Shown here in pieces: positions 12,601 through 25,640 of a stretch of DNA of 64,000 nucleotides. The notes beneath the pieces were generated by a model. That model saw only the letters and a program-made list of their open reading frames with translations. It was not told where the DNA came from and ran no database searches. The first letter of the stretch is position 1. Each line of letters begins with the position of its first letter. The position numbers and the translations under genes were made by a program. Source of the stretch: Rhopalosiphum padi. Its lineage: Eukaryota > Arthropoda > Insecta > Hemiptera > Aphididae. The stretch lies in assembly GCF_020882245.1 (NCBI RefSeq), contig NC_083600.1, forward strand, positions 23,560,001 to 23,624,000, given 5' to 3'.

Positions 12601-14478
12601 TGTTCATTTTAACTCACCATTATTTATATTAGGTTTTGAAAAAGTTGACGTCATTTTGAAATAATGAAAAATTAAGTTTTAATTTATCTTATTCATTTTG
12701 GTGTAGCACTAAAGGTAAAATCAAAAATAAAGTCAATTTCAAATAAATCGTTATTTATGAAAAAGGTTAAGGAGACTGCAGTCGCTGTATAATTATAATA
12801 TCTTATTTACTATAAAAACATATTACTATTGACAAAACTGTATAATAGGTTTAAGGTAGAACAAATTTTAATTTTGTTTATAAAATTAATTTCAATTAAT
12901 TGAATAATTTACTATATTATTGATTGAAGCCATTTTAATATCATTATAACATGTCTTTTGAATGTTCGTCAATAGCCTGTTTGACATTTTTAAGAAGCTT
13001 TTTTGTTACACTTATAATACTATTGTCTATTAATGATGTTTGGTGTGGATTAGTGACATAATGTGTTACTATAACACATATTACAAATTACTACACATAA
13101 ATACGAAAAATAATATACAACTTTTTTTTCTATCAAAATTATATATATTTATGATTCAATTTTTTTCCTAATAATGAGAATGGTAATTAAAATATATTTT
13201 TATTGATTAATTCAATCGCTATGTTGAAAAGTCTAAAAAAACATAATAAGTATATTCTTATAAGCAATGCGCGTGTAAGGTACAGAGACGACACATTAAG
13301 CAAATCGCCACTTCCAATCCCATTTATTATAGAAATTAGCAAGATATAATATAGGTATTATGGTTATTTGGAAGGGAGAAGTAAATAATGATTATTGTGT
13401 AATTATATTATTAAATTCAATTTTATACTTCTTCCATTTGTATATGCTTCTTAGAAAAAAAATATTAACGTTATAGGACATAAAAATCATAATTTTAAAT
13501 ATTATCTGTCGTATATTTCGATAATATGACGTAATTTATGTAATTTTGTAGGTTCTAGTGGCTAAATTGTTGGGTATTGAATGTAGAGTGTTGATGACTA
13601 AAATGTCAGCTCCAATTGGTAATTATGTTGGTAATTCTTTAGAAATATTAGAATCCATAAATTGTTTAAAGGGAAAAGGGCCAAGTGATTTACAAACTCT
13701 CATTGAACTAATCGGTATTTATATATCTTTTATTAGCATATCTAGTACTAATGGATTATTTAATTGTTATTTTTACACTTAATTTAATAGGTGGACATCT
13801 ATTAGAAATGACTCATAAAGTAAGTTCGGTGAATGAAGGTCGTAAGCGGATGGCCGACTCGTTAACTAACGGAACAGCTTTAGAAAAGTTTAAACAAATG
13901 TTAATCGAATTGAGAGTCAATGAGTGGATAGCAAATGAGTTATGTTATGGCAATACGACTGCCGTTTTACCAATGGCCAAATACGAAATAGAAATAAAGC
14001 CTTTAACTTCAGGTAAATACAATGAAGTGTTTTAATTTTTTTTACTAAATTTGTATTGATACGCGCGATGAGACCGTCAGACCGATGAGTGTATTTATTT
14101 AAAAACGGTTTTGAATACGAAACTAGTAGGCCCAAAAATATTTCCAGTTATTATAATATAGTAATTATAATATATCTACTTTTTTGTACCGTTATAGGTT
14201 ACGTGAACGACATAAATGGTATGACTATTGCTAAAGTTTGTAACAAATTGGGTGCCGGAAGACAATTTTCTAATCAAGCAATCGATCCAGCAGTTGGTAT
14301 TCGTTTACTTGTAAAAAAAGGCAGTCATGTGGAAATTGATACTGTTTGTATGGTTTTGTATCACAATGAGACTGATTTAAATGAATCGTATATACTTTTA
14401 TTACAACAATCGATTGAATTAGTGGATGAAATTGTAGAACCGGAAGATATTTTGCTAGGAGTTATTAATTGTAATTAA
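6605..14478 (+). CDS. TYMP: Thymidine phosphorylase (seven exons, 443 aa)
   Basis: This enzyme splits thymidine with phosphate into thymine and 2-deoxyribose-1-phosphate in cytosolic pyrimidine salvage. Exons: 6605-6719, 10276-10548, 10658-10816, 10898-11016, 13552-13714, 13791-14012 and 14198-14478, each bounded by GT/AG. They total 1332 nt and stay in frame. Exon 1 (MSIIAIIKKK...) was found from the splice phase and the expected N-terminus; a stop lies just upstream in frame. Residues 79-89 hold the phosphate loop DKHSTGGVGDK, and 111-126 match the family signature SGRGLEFTGGTLDKLE. The pyrimidine-site residues R169, S184 and K188/K189 are present. VGISSFF replaces the bacterial VGSGAFM, as in animal forms. 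Length matches the family (about 440). Intron 1 (3.6 kb) hosts a MULE insertion and intron 4 (2.5 kb) a hAT MITE. An AATAAA follows the stop. Confidence 0.95.
7808..7881 (+). repeat. Left terminal inverted repeat region of the MULE
   Basis: It starts right after the ATAAATGT duplication. It holds two copies of the CCCGATTGCG core, 52 bp apart. The outer core is mirrored at the same distance from the other end of the element; the first 8 bp are only partly conserved between the ends. Confidence 0.85.
8120..8358. repeat. Tandem repeat of about 70-75 bp unit
   Basis: About three imperfect copies of a unit containing AGTCAAATAATAAAATAATA, then TTGTCTACAAT, then AAAAGTTATAAAATACATA, start near 8182, 8258 and 8328, with a more diverged copy before them. 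The array lies inside the MULE, just downstream of the transposase stop codon. Confidence 0.8.
8361..9838 (-). pseudogene. FLYWCH/MULE transposase remnant inside the MULE element
   Basis: Reading down from about 9838, the minus strand encodes a FLYWCH-like finger (FKYKFRFHKLLANEIEKWCC, then CKSFIKRY and a late His). A core region follows (SQIYVDGTFRC, CQLFTIHVLNNGHYYPIAYF), then FHLGQSWWRK and the tail GLPFLEPDMVGECF ... FPPNVWA ... TTNACESFHSKFN. The core YVDGTF (first catalytic Asp of MULE transposases) is present. A 4-bp insertion after the finger Cys pair (near 9722), a TGA near 9390 and a stop near 9285 break it, so it is not translatable as one protein. The intact 143-codon block 8361-8792 is only its C-terminus. 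It is homologous to the plus-strand relic at 4.6-5.8 kb. Confidence 0.82.
10076..10131 (-). repeat. Right terminal inverted repeat region of the MULE
   Basis: It holds two GGGCCGCAATCGGG cores (10076-10089 and 10110-10123), the reverse complement of the left-end motif. It ends at the ATAAATGT duplication. Confidence 0.85.
12351..12514. mobile_element. hAT-type MITE, 164 bp
   Basis: The element begins CAGGGGTCGGCAA and ends TTGCCGACCCCTG, a perfect 13-bp terminal inverted repeat typical of hAT elements. The flanking 8-mers are GCCTATAT (12343-12350) and GCCTATAG (12515-12522), matching at 7 of 8 positions, which is the duplication length of the hAT superfamily. It has no coding capacity and lies in intron 4 of the thymidine phosphorylase gene. 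Confidence 0.93.
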
Positions 14479-14521
14479 TAGTTGTCATGATAATTTTAAT
14501 TTAAAATTTTGTTTAAGACCT

Positions 14522-14527
14522 AATAAA
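14522..14527 (+). terminator. TYMP: Polyadenylation signal of the thymidine phosphorylase gene
   Basis: An AATAAA hexamer lies 44 bp after the stop codon of the last exon, in the expected strand and range. The surrounding sequence is AT-rich, so chance occurrence is possible. Confidence 0.5.
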
Positions 14528-17023
14528 TTATACTATAATACTTTATGCTATTATATTTATACTATTTGATTTAAATAATATGAATTATTATTATACATTT
14601 TGTTTATACTTTTTAATAAGTTATCAATAAATAATTGATAACGCGCTGCTGAAATATTAAGCTATCATTGAGGCGCGTTCTCTCGTTAGGCAGAGTATAT
14701 GTATCTTTAATATTTTTAAATAACTAAAAATTATGATCATTTATGCAAACCATGTAAATTGTAGGTATTTAATTTTTAAGTTATTCGATTTAGTGAATTT
14801 TTTTTAAACATTTTTATCGAAATAAAATTAAATAAAATCAAAAATTTCAAAATATATCTACAAATAGCCTAATTATTTTGAAAATAATCTAAGTTTATTT
14901 ATATTTGAGTTATTTAAAAAAGCAAAATAAATTTTTTTGCGTAAAATATCCCACTTTTCCTTGATTTTTATACGTTATTTTTAAAAGTACTAGGAGTATT
15001 TTAGTCTTAATCCCCCAAAGCAGTCAAAACACCAATTAGATCTAATTTTCAACCAGAAACCTTCCTCAATGTTGAAATTGAAGCTTTTTTACTATTCTAA
15101 AAATTAATGACAGACATAAAAAAAAACACATCATTGTAAAATCAATACATCGCTCCGCACAGAATTTAATACCAATACCTAATCTCAGTAATCTGTATAA
15201 TATGCATCATTATTGTATACTAACACTGAGTTAAAATAAATTAGCCTATTTTCATAGAGATTTAGATACCAAAAATAAAATATAAATATAAATAAAAAGT
15301 GAATAAATAGGGTTACTATTATAGTATATTATTCTCTAAATATTTAGAAAGTTATTGAATAGGTAATTGAATAACAAAATAACAAATTTACAATCTATAA
15401 TATTTGAGATATTGGCCAGTATGTGGTCTATCTTAATTTTGCTCTAATGATTAAATTTATTGACATTATAGTCATTGAATAATTAGCTTAAAATAGCATG
15501 AACTGATACTATACATTCTTAATTTTAAGTTTGAATGTTTAATAAACATGCAAATTTCAAACATGGTTGCATTATAAGCAATTTTATTCATTTATTTATG
15601 GACAAATCACATTGGTACCAAGAAGTTTATTTAGATAGATAATATAATATTTTATATAACAGAAAATATACATGTATAAATTTTTTTCAAAAGTATAATA
15701 TAGTCATAAGATTCATATTTTTAACAAAGACGTATAGGTAATTTAAATTTATTTAAATATTTAACAACTGTAAAATATAATTATAAAAAAAAAAAAACAT
15801 TTTTATACCTATTGCATTGTTTGTCCGTGGAGGGACCTTATGGCTTATAAAGTTATAATATATATATTATATTATATTTAACATAATATCACATTTTTCC
15901 TATATTTTTCTTAACGCAGTAAGTAATAAACGCTTATAAATTACTACAATTATATAACAATTAACATGTTATTACAGAGGTATATTAATACTATATAGGT
16001 CAATTTATACTATCTACCTACATTAAATATTTAATAGATATTGATCCCCAATTTTTAGACTTTGACTAGTTGATTTTTACATTTAAAGTGTTGTTTAAAA
16101 CACTATGCACTACGTGTGCAGATTTAATTTATATGAAACAAATAATAATGTAAACTAATTAATAACAAGATTTAATCTTACATATAAATAGGCACCTATA
16201 ATACACATAATTAATACGTACCTATAATGAATGATTATCTCGAGGACTCCTCAAAAATGAACAGTTAATTAAGTTAATATATTATAATCTAATAGGAAAC
16301 ATTAGATACCAAAATAATATATTTCAAAATTTAAAATATTAAATTTGTTTTCAATTTAATATATAATACCTAATATATATAAGAGACCTAATTTAAATAG
16401 AAACATTACATAAAGCAAACCATAAGTATAATATATTATCAAAGTACCCTTATTATACAATGAATTATGTATTCTATTTTTTATTTGAAAATTAAATTAG
16501 ATAAAAGTTTTTAAATACAATTTAACTATTGGTGTTAAATAACAATAATTCAAGATCTGAGCATTTTCGTTTGATTGGTTTTAATATCCTACTTAGTACA
16601 TATAGTGGAAGTCATAACATTTAAATTTTTAAAAATATTTTATATAATTGTATTTTGTGCACTAATAAGATACCATATAATTAATGCAATTATTGCAATT
16701 TTAAACCTACTGAGAAGAATCTAAATTTTATGTGCACAATTAAAAATTTAATGAAATTATACCTAAAATTTTCAAGGAATTTGTGCCATCAAATTACATA
16801 TACTTTTATTAGTTGACAATACGCTATTAAATGATTTGCATTATTCATAGAAATACGTCAAAAATGTTTTACAGAATAATGGTAAAAACTCAAAAGTAAA
16901 TTAGATAAGTCTTTTAAAGAGTTAGCCCTTCAATTTAAGAAAAAATATCTGAGCTAAGGAAGCACAGACTAAAAGATGTTCAATCCTATTACACATAGAA
17001 TAATTCAAAATCTGAAACACCAT
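14528..17023. other. Intergenic stretch between convergent genes
   Basis: The phosphorylase gene (plus) and the acyltransferase gene (minus) converge here. No coding region is supported. It contains a 3' fragment of the GATTCTGARCGGAG repeat family at about 14940-15175. A minus-strand AATAAA (plus TTTATT near 16805-16810) may serve the acyltransferase gene. The rest is AT-rich spacer. Confidence 0.5.
14940..15175 (+). repeat. Truncated copy of the GATTCTGARCGGAG repeat family (3' end)
   Basis: The block ACACATCATTGTAAAATCAA followed by TACATCGCTCCGCACAGAAT matches the 3' end of the longer copy at 35.0-35.95 kb. The preceding CCCCCAAAG and GAAGC phrases also align in order. The left end of the element is lost or too diverged to place. 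Confidence 0.65.
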
Positions 17024-20000
17024 TTAGATCTGAGTGAGCAGTTGTTCCCTAGGTAATTTAGATAATCCTAAAAAATTGTCTTTAGCATAAACAGTACTCC
17101 TACAAATATGTATTTTAGGACGGTAATCTTGAGCAGATTGTGCGACAAATATATTAGTTGCTTCTTGTAATTTTCTTGTAGATTGTAATGATTTAATTTC
17201 TTCTTTTTCACAACTTAACTAAATTAAAAGAAAAAACATAATTTTGTTAGCCAATTATAATCTATTGAATCATAATTATTACTGTTTCTAAATTTCAATG
17301 TTTTATGTCCTATACACTATACATATTATATTTAATATTCATATCATGTAATTCTTATGCATATATTTATTTTTATTATTAATAATGTATAATGATACCT
17401 TAGACTTAAAGGGATTTGAACATCCCAACATTTTCTGTAAAATACGTCTTTTATTTTTGTGTTTCCTTTTACGTAGTTCTCGAAGTAATACCGAGTACTC
17501 GCCTTTTAACTGATTTACATGTCTTATTCCGTCATCGCTATAGACACCTAGTTCTTTAGCCATTTGTAGTTGTAACTGAATATCTTTCATTTTCTCTATA
17601 AGCTAATATACATACATATTATCCATAACAGCAATACCTAAGGTATATTATTATTTCAACATTTACCCCTTCAATATTTATTGACGATAAATCTTTAAAA
17701 TTATTTGATATTAAAAAATTGCTCTTTAAATCCTTTGGTATTCTTCTGTATCTCAATAGCTCATACATCTGGTCAATTTGACGTTTTATGTTGAGCAATA
17801 AAGTTTCACCAAACCCTTCACCAATCGCACTGTCTGCACTAACACTAATAAATATATCATCGGTGTATGTAAATACTGAAACTGAAACACCAATAGTCTG
17901 TTGAGACGGCAATACAGAGTAAACTGTTTTTAATGGAGATCCTTTGATTATAATTCTTGACCTTGGGCCAGATATCCAACTAAACTGTAAGCAGGCCTTA
18001 AAAAATAATGTATAGGTTTTAAATGTGTATATTTATATAGCACATTACACATTCATATACAGCATCACTATAGCTAAATATTATATTTTTACCAAATTAT
18101 CTGTGAGTCCAGATAACAGTGTTCTGGTCCCCGAAGAATGAAGTGGCATTAATAAAGAAACTATTGCTGGCAATAAAGCTTGATCCGACCGATACATATT
18201 TTGCATTGCTTTCTTAGTAAACCACAATCTTGGTATGGCACCTTCAATGCCTATTGGTAAACGAATGAGAACCGGTGACGAGTGATCAGTGTTCCCTGTT
18301 TGCACAGGGTAAACAATCTATAAAAGAAAAATATAATTAGTGTTAAATAATAAATTAATATGTTTAATTGAAAATATTGTAATACATTCATGTTTCCTAA
18401 TTGCTGTAGTCCAATAACTTTCATCATGACATGCAATGATCCGGCAATAGCTGACAAAACCACATAGCTGTTTGGAGTTTTAGTCACTTGATTAATTCGG
18501 TTTACTTTAGATAGAGTACCTTGAAAACAAGACCAACTTATGTTATAATTTAACGATAGTGGATCTGGAGTCACTATATTGTCATTGATTGGGGTAATCA
18601 TTTTCCATAATATTTCTGCAGGCCCAGTCATTATTGTTCTTGCTACACTTGTCCAATATCGAATTTTTGTTGGATTCTGGAATACCATTACCTATATTTT
18701 AATCTCCGTTGTCGAATTATTAAAGTAATAGGTACATTAAATTTTTACTTCTGAAGTATGATAGTATGGTTTTGTATCTGACAAACAAGTGCACAGTAAT
18801 TTAGCCAAAGATATCCAATCTGCTAGACACCGGTGAGCAAGAAATACCATCACTGCATCCCGTTTTCCCGGCATTACTTCATCACGTTGAGACAATAAAT
18901 GCAATTCCCAGGGTGGTTTGTCTATTGATAAACCTCCAGAAACTAATTCTCCTATATATCTCTAAAAATTAAATATTTAAAATGTTAATAAATTTTACAC
19001 ATAATACATAGAACATTTTTTTAACTTAAAAAAGATCATTATTGTCCAGGAAATATTTAATTTATTTATTTTAGTTATGCTTTTTGAAATACTTTTAAAA
19101 AACCAATCATAGATAAACTGTAACTAATAAGTAATAATTTTATTATAGTTACAGTTATTAGTTAATTAATTATAATTAACTGCCAAAATCGTGTATCGTA
19201 GCTCGAAAATCAAATTGTATAACGAAAAACGATAGTTGATAAGTATAATAATGACCTATGTGTATTGAAGAACATTTTAATATAAAATATTAAAATATAA
19301 ATTACTTGAAGCTCGTGTTTTTCCATTGTGTTTTCACACGATTTGAACACATGTTGGTTAATATCGAATGAATTACGGTCAGACATCCAACAATATGAAT
19401 TCCCAAATAGATTTGTCAAGACTACCGGTTTTTCAGTTAATCGTGGGCACTGTGGTAATACTTTTTTAACGATGAGCTGTTGTAAAAATTGTAAATCCAT
19501 TTCGTTGTCAAGAATGAAAATTGTGAACACGGTAGAATGACGCCAAGAACCACCCAACCAACGTATTTCGTTGTTGGTCATTACGTTTCCTAAAACTGCA
19601 GTTACCATGGTAATAAGAAATTACACATTTTCTAGTTGAAAAAATGTAATTTTATAGATATACAATAGTTTTTTAGCTCTGTAATAATAATAAATATAAA
19701 TTTATTACAATTTACAGATCAACTGATTTCAATATATACATCATCCAGCTTACGATGAAGGCATAATTATCTATAATAAATAATAATTGTTAAATCTGAT
19801 TAATTTTAAATTCTGAGCGAAGTGATAAATTTATTAATTTTACAGTATGTGTTTATATGATTTGTCATCACTTATCATATTTAAAAGCAGTGAAAATTCT
19901 CAGATCTTTTCAAAATAATGAGTAGACAAAAAATAATAAAGAAAACAGAAATTTTTACAAAAACTCAGTTTTTGACAAAATTTATTTGGTTTTTTTTTAT

Positions 20001-21276
20001 ATATAACTTTAAAACAAAGAACTGTAGATACTTGAAAATTTCACCGTATGTTGCACAATTTTCTTTGTACATAATACAATTTTCAAAGTATTTCTATTCT
20101 TTTGGGCTATCATTTATTTAATTTTATTTCTATAAATGTTGACAAAAAAATTTAGACCTGATCGAAAACCATTAAAATTCAATACAAAATCATTAAATAT
20201 TTTCAAATTGTTTTAAAATTTAAAATTTATATTATGCTTAATTTTTTTTAGTTGAGCCATGAGAATTTAATAAAATTTCCCCATAAGTAGTTCATATTGA
20301 AATCGAAAAATCTAAAAAAATATATAAGTAGTGTTTTTTATAAACATTTAAATTCAGATTTGGGCGAAATTACATATTTAAACTATGAATAATGATATTT
20401 ATTATTTTATTATATTTTAATAAACACATTGTTATTGTAGACATAAAACGTTTAAGTATATAATTATATTTTATTTACATAATAATGATATTTTCAAGTA
20501 CAATATGGCAAAAATTAATGCAATCTACTGAATTAGTATTAGTAAAATAAATTGTTATACGTTTTTAGTTTAATAGAAGTAACAAAAAAAAAAAAAAAAA
20601 TAATAATAATAATAATAAATATATTTAGTGATATAGGCAGATAGACCATCTCCGCTCAGAATCGTTTTTTATTACTATGATATATCATTGAATTCAAATT
20701 TAACACAGAGTATCTTAATTTTACTAAATTTAGGGTTAGAATAACCATAGGAACAAATGTACAATATTTTATACATATATATGGCTATAATTCATTTTTT
20801 ATAAAAAGGTAGATTTTAAGTTATTTATTTTAAAATATACAAAAAACAAATAAACAAAAAATGAAAAATTCTTAATAAAATAAAATAAAATATATTAAAA
20901 TTAAAAAAAAAGGCTGATACATGTAGTAAGTATTTGTTATACTTGACTTGTTCCAAATTCATTATTGAAGTTTGAAGTTATAAGTATTACTAGTATTAGA
21001 GAGTTTATAATCTACTCGTATATTCTATATTCTATATTTATATAGGTACATACCTCCTAGACAAGCAATTCTATGAGCCAAAGACACGATCCATTTGAAC
21101 ACAAGAGTGATTGGTATGATAAGGAATAATAATACAACTATCGGAAAGCTGATAGTGAAATTGATAGTTTTCATAAAACTTGCAGTAATCAGTCTCCATA
21201 CCTTAGAATATCTTTTAAACGATATTCTTATAGGACTTTGTTTCGGTCTACTACCGCGTCGTAATTGATAGTACAT
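17024..21276 (-). CDS. WSD-type O-acyltransferase (wax ester synthase/DGAT family), eight exons, 654 aa
   Basis: This is a bifunctional wax ester synthase/DGAT family protein; such enzymes esterify fatty alcohols or diacylglycerol with acyl-CoA. Exons on the minus strand: 21276-21054 (exon begins 21298), 19595-19306, 18961-18749, 18691-18386, 18317-18093, 17984-17667, 17593-17399 and 17218-17024. All junctions are GT/AG and the coding sum (1965 nt) is in frame. Residues about 38-66 form a hydrophobic membrane segment after a basic N-terminus. The acyltransferase domain follows, with FLAHRCLADW at 211-220 where HHxxxDG is expected. The C-terminal WSD domain (DUF1298-like) shows LPIGIEG, SGPRSRIIIKG and VSVFTYTDDIFISVSAD. 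Here the second His is Arg and the Gly is Trp. The start Met is the first in the exon; an additional coding exon upstream cannot be excluded. The acceptor before 21298 points to a separate 5' exon. Confidence 0.87.
19807..20667 (-). repeat. Full-length minus-oriented copy of the GATTCTGARCGGAG repeat family
   Basis: The right end reads CTCCGCTCAGAATCG (20650-20664), and the left end ATTCTGAGCGAAG near 19810 is its inverted counterpart. Internal phrases (ATAAGTAGTTCATAT near 20285) match, reversed, the copies at 31 and 35 kb. It lies in the intron between the first two coding exons of the acyltransferase gene. An A tract plus (AAT)n at 20583-20618 sits near its right end. Confidence 0.75.
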
Positions 21277-24200
21277 GGGGGTGGTAAATGAAACTTCCCT
21301 GAAAATTAATGTAAATGGAAAAACATTAATAATAAATATATAATGAAGAAAACCTACACACAAAAAATAAGATTAGTTAAATAATTTCAATGTATTTTAT
21401 TATTTATTTGTGCATAGAATATTGCTTTGTTACAAATAATAATATTATACTATTTTGTTATTGTGCGGTAATAACTGTGTAAGTATACACATTGCACTCT
21501 AAACAACATATAGTGATGAATTATAGTAAAGTTTATAATATTTATTATAGATACTACATATAATTTTTGTAGAGGACACTTAAGACTTAAGTTAAACCTT
21601 GATACACTGCTACATTGGTTTGTGTGTATGCATGTGCGTGTAAGCGTGAATCGTATATGAAATTAAATTTAATCTTTTATACTTTTACTGATCATATTTA
21701 TTTTAAATTTTAATCATGTTTGCACGAATATAATTCAATATCAATTTGGTAAAATCATATTTATACTCACAAACTTTTGGTACTTGCATTAATATGATAC
21801 ATACATGATATATGTACCCATGCCCTTACACACACTATACCTGTATCACAAAATCTTAGGTTTAAAATTTTAACTTAAAATGCAAATGTATGTATTTTGT
21901 TGTGTACTTATGTTTCGCGTGAATACATGAATTAAATATCAATTAAACTTATCTCGTGATTACACAAACAACACTTTTTTATATTTTCTACTTTTTGTTC
22001 TATGAATGATCAAAAACCAATAATTTTCTTATTTGATTTGATAGGTATAACTTTAAATACAAATAAAATATAATAATACAAAATATTTATATATAAATTC
22101 AATTATTTTCTCAAATTATTATTAAATTCAAATAGCTATGTACATATTATATTTATATTATAATAGATTACATTAACTTAATTTTTGTTATAAATTGTTT
22201 GATTTAAAGTTCGTTTTCAAACGCATAATAATCAGCTAGGATCAGGTTCAGAGAAAATTCGATGAATATTAAAACAGTTATATAAATATAACATTATGTA
22301 CTTATATATAGGGTTAGAATTTCTATGCAGTAAACAACTGTAAAATATGTAATTTATTTACCAAATTTTTTTAAATATTTGTTTATATTATTACTTATTA
22401 TTAGATATTATTATTACTTGGCTATTATCATGTGTTTTTTTTTTAAATATTCAAATGTGAACAACCGGTGATTAGATCGAAGAATAGATTTGTATTGGCT
22501 GAAACTCCTTTCCACATCACACGATATTATTGGAACTTGGAGCATATTTAAATATCGCGATTTTTCTCAAATTTAAAGTAATATTAACATATTTTTCTTC
22601 CTTTTCATATTCACCGTTTAATGTTTATAATGCTACAATTTTTTAGAAATATTTTGAAGCTCTTATTCTACTTTAGTACCAAGTCCATTTTTATTTAGAT
22701 AGGTAGTATATTTACGACAATTCAACAAATAACCCAATAATTATAGACATTCATTAAATAAATACCACTTAAAATTAACAAGATTTTCAAAAATGTATAT
22801 ATATGCAATTATAATTTATATGCATTATATTCAAAATATGCAAAAAAAAATTGTTCTATTTAATCAAGAATAAGTCAAATCGTGGACATATAATCTGACA
22901 ACCAATCAATTGGACTTAAAGGAAGAAACATGCAAATGCATAAAATTCCTAGCCCTACTTATATACAATCCATGAGATTATCACTATACAATTTATAAAT
23001 ATTATAAATAGTAAATACCTAAAGGTATAAATGTATTTCAATAATATCACTATCAAAACACAGGAAAAAGTTAAATTTAATTAAATGTTTTATGTATTAA
23101 TTTTTTATAATGTTATTTCTTAAGAACTACTTTTACGAATTGAATAAATATTCTACTGACATACAATAGAAAAGAATTACATAGAAATATTCAAATATTA
23201 CATATCTTATACATAGAATTGATTGTTATCAATAAACGTATATTCGCTTATACATACGACTATAATAGCATACCACACATCATTCTACATATAATAAGAA
23301 GCCTTTCACAAGGTGAAAAGTTGACGTTGTCAGGTAGCTTTTAATATTTATATAGTCAATAATGTAATATTGAAAATTATGATATTTTACGTTAGTATAA
23401 TGGTAAATATATATATTATAATTATTATATCATAATTATATATAAATACATTACTATAGTGTTTTAGCTATAACTTATAAGTGGATATACACATGCAATA
23501 GTATATGAATTAATTATAGTACACTTTTATAAATATTAAAGCATACTCATAATATGTATGACAAATTAACATTGAAGTTCTATAGGTAGTACCTAACTCA
23601 TTATAGAAAATGGATTAGTGTTATTTTTTTTTTAGGTATTTGTTTATAAGTTATAAAAAAATTGTTTTAGTTACTTATTATTATCATAAACTATAGGTAG
23701 GTAATTTTAAATTATAACAAGTGGTCTATGATACGAACTACTTTACCGTTTACAAAATAAATTAAGATAACTAAACGCTGTTTGAAAGTGTATTGTAGTA
23801 TTTAATTGTAAGTTGTAACCAATGTGACTAATGTGAGTAATATTTAATATGCAAGTATTGACAAATAATCTATTATTTATAACTAAAGCATTTATTTTAA
23901 AGTTAAGATATGGGACGAATTATTACTATCGCGGCATAAGTATACCATTCCCCTCATCCTCTGCAGAATGCAGTTACACTACTTCCCTATTCTTATAAAT
24001 AAATATACATATTATTATTTCTCTCCTTATTGCTTATAAATTCAATATTCTCTATAAAATATAAATAAATCAAAAAATTAACAAGAAAATATTTTGCTTT
24101 AATTTATGAAATAAAATGTATTAATGTATTATATGTACCATATAAAAAGTAGCTATGAAATAAAAAAACTAAATGTAGATTTAATAAAACTATTTAAGTG

Positions 24201-25439
24201 TACCTACTACGTAAGTACTACTTTCAAATAATACATACATACCTACAATAGAAACCTGATAATATTATATGATTGTCATCCGTGTAACGAATTATAACCT
24301 GTCTATAATAGATTAGGAAGGTTAGGTTATTGATGTCCGCATTCATTAATTAATAATTTTAAATAAAATTAAAAACGTTTCACAGTTTACTTTGTAAATT
24401 TAATATATTGTAGGTACCTATACGGCATATTTATATAATCATATACACAATGAGATAAATTAATGATACAAAATATAAGACAAAATAGTTTTTATATAGT
24501 TCTATAACGATTGGCAGGTTAAGTTGAATAAAATTATTACAGAATACAATCAAGTAGTAATTTATCAAAAACATTTTTGTTTTATCTAAAACCGTGTTAA
24601 TTACTAGTGTTACGAATAAGTAATAATTTAAATAATTGCTTTACGACCTACATAATATACCTACAACATCATGGTGTTTTATTGTATTGAATTAATATTA
24701 CATTAATTTACGTTTTATTGATTTAGACTTCGGCCGAAATATTAGATTAAAAATATATTTGCATTTCATATTATTGTGTTCCGATTCATGAACCACGATA
24801 ATATTATGTTTATAAATAACTTAAAAATAATACCTACCGAAATTTATTAAATATAAAAACTTTGTGACGCCCGCGATTTTATTATCCAATAAGGGACCCA
24901 TAATATACATTATATATACGTACTAAACAAACTTAAAGGTTTTTGATTAAAATAATAAAATGACAGCAATATATTGTTGCAGCATAGGTACCGTAAAATT
25001 GTTTAAAAAATATTTTATCAAGCTGCGTTACTAAATTGTTTTTATTCGATTCGGTCAATAAATCCATTCAAATCGTCATATTAGTATAATATTAATTTCT
25101 TCGTTATTAAATCTATTGTTTTGTTGTCGAATATAATTTATTATAATTTATGTTTCAATTTAATATTAATTATAATTGTTACTATAGTGTATCGTGTACC
25201 TATAGTTTGAAATGTTTGAATAACTACGGAAATGTCGGAAATAATATTAACGATCAACGCGAGATTTATGTTCAGTATAAACAAACATTTCAACTATAAG
25301 TATCAATATAATAATATAATAAACTTTCAAGTATCATGATATGGCCATATTTATACATAATAAGAATATTATGTAGGTTAAGTCAGGTATGTAAATACGA
25401 TATTACTGTAATACAATATAATGAATGTTGAAATATTGT

Positions 25440-25640
25440 GCCGGGGTTGTCGACGGGTGATACACACTGATACTGCGTGACCTATAAAATCTATGCTGCA
25501 GAAGGGGTGGCTTTTTCGCAGAACTGCGTTCAAGGCAACCCCCGGTCAGCAGCCGATCGTTCTTCCCGCAGTCCCGCGAGCTATTTCATAATAATATTTT
25601 TTTAATGCGCCCGGGACAACAATACTTTAGGGACCGTATT
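25440..25640. promoter_or_regulatory. Isolated GC-rich island, possible alternative promoter or conserved element
   Basis: About 200 bp of clearly higher GC and CpG content stands out from 75-80% AT surroundings (for example CCCCCGGTCAGCAGCCGATC and GCGCCCGGGAC). A TATAAAA lies at about 25480 on the plus strand. No ORF with coding character crosses it. It could be an alternative first exon or regulatory element of the minus-strand acyltransferase gene, or an unrelated promoter. Confidence 0.35.

Noticed and set aside
19328..19540. 70-codon plus-strand ORF
   Set aside because: It is the antisense shadow of acyltransferase exon 2.
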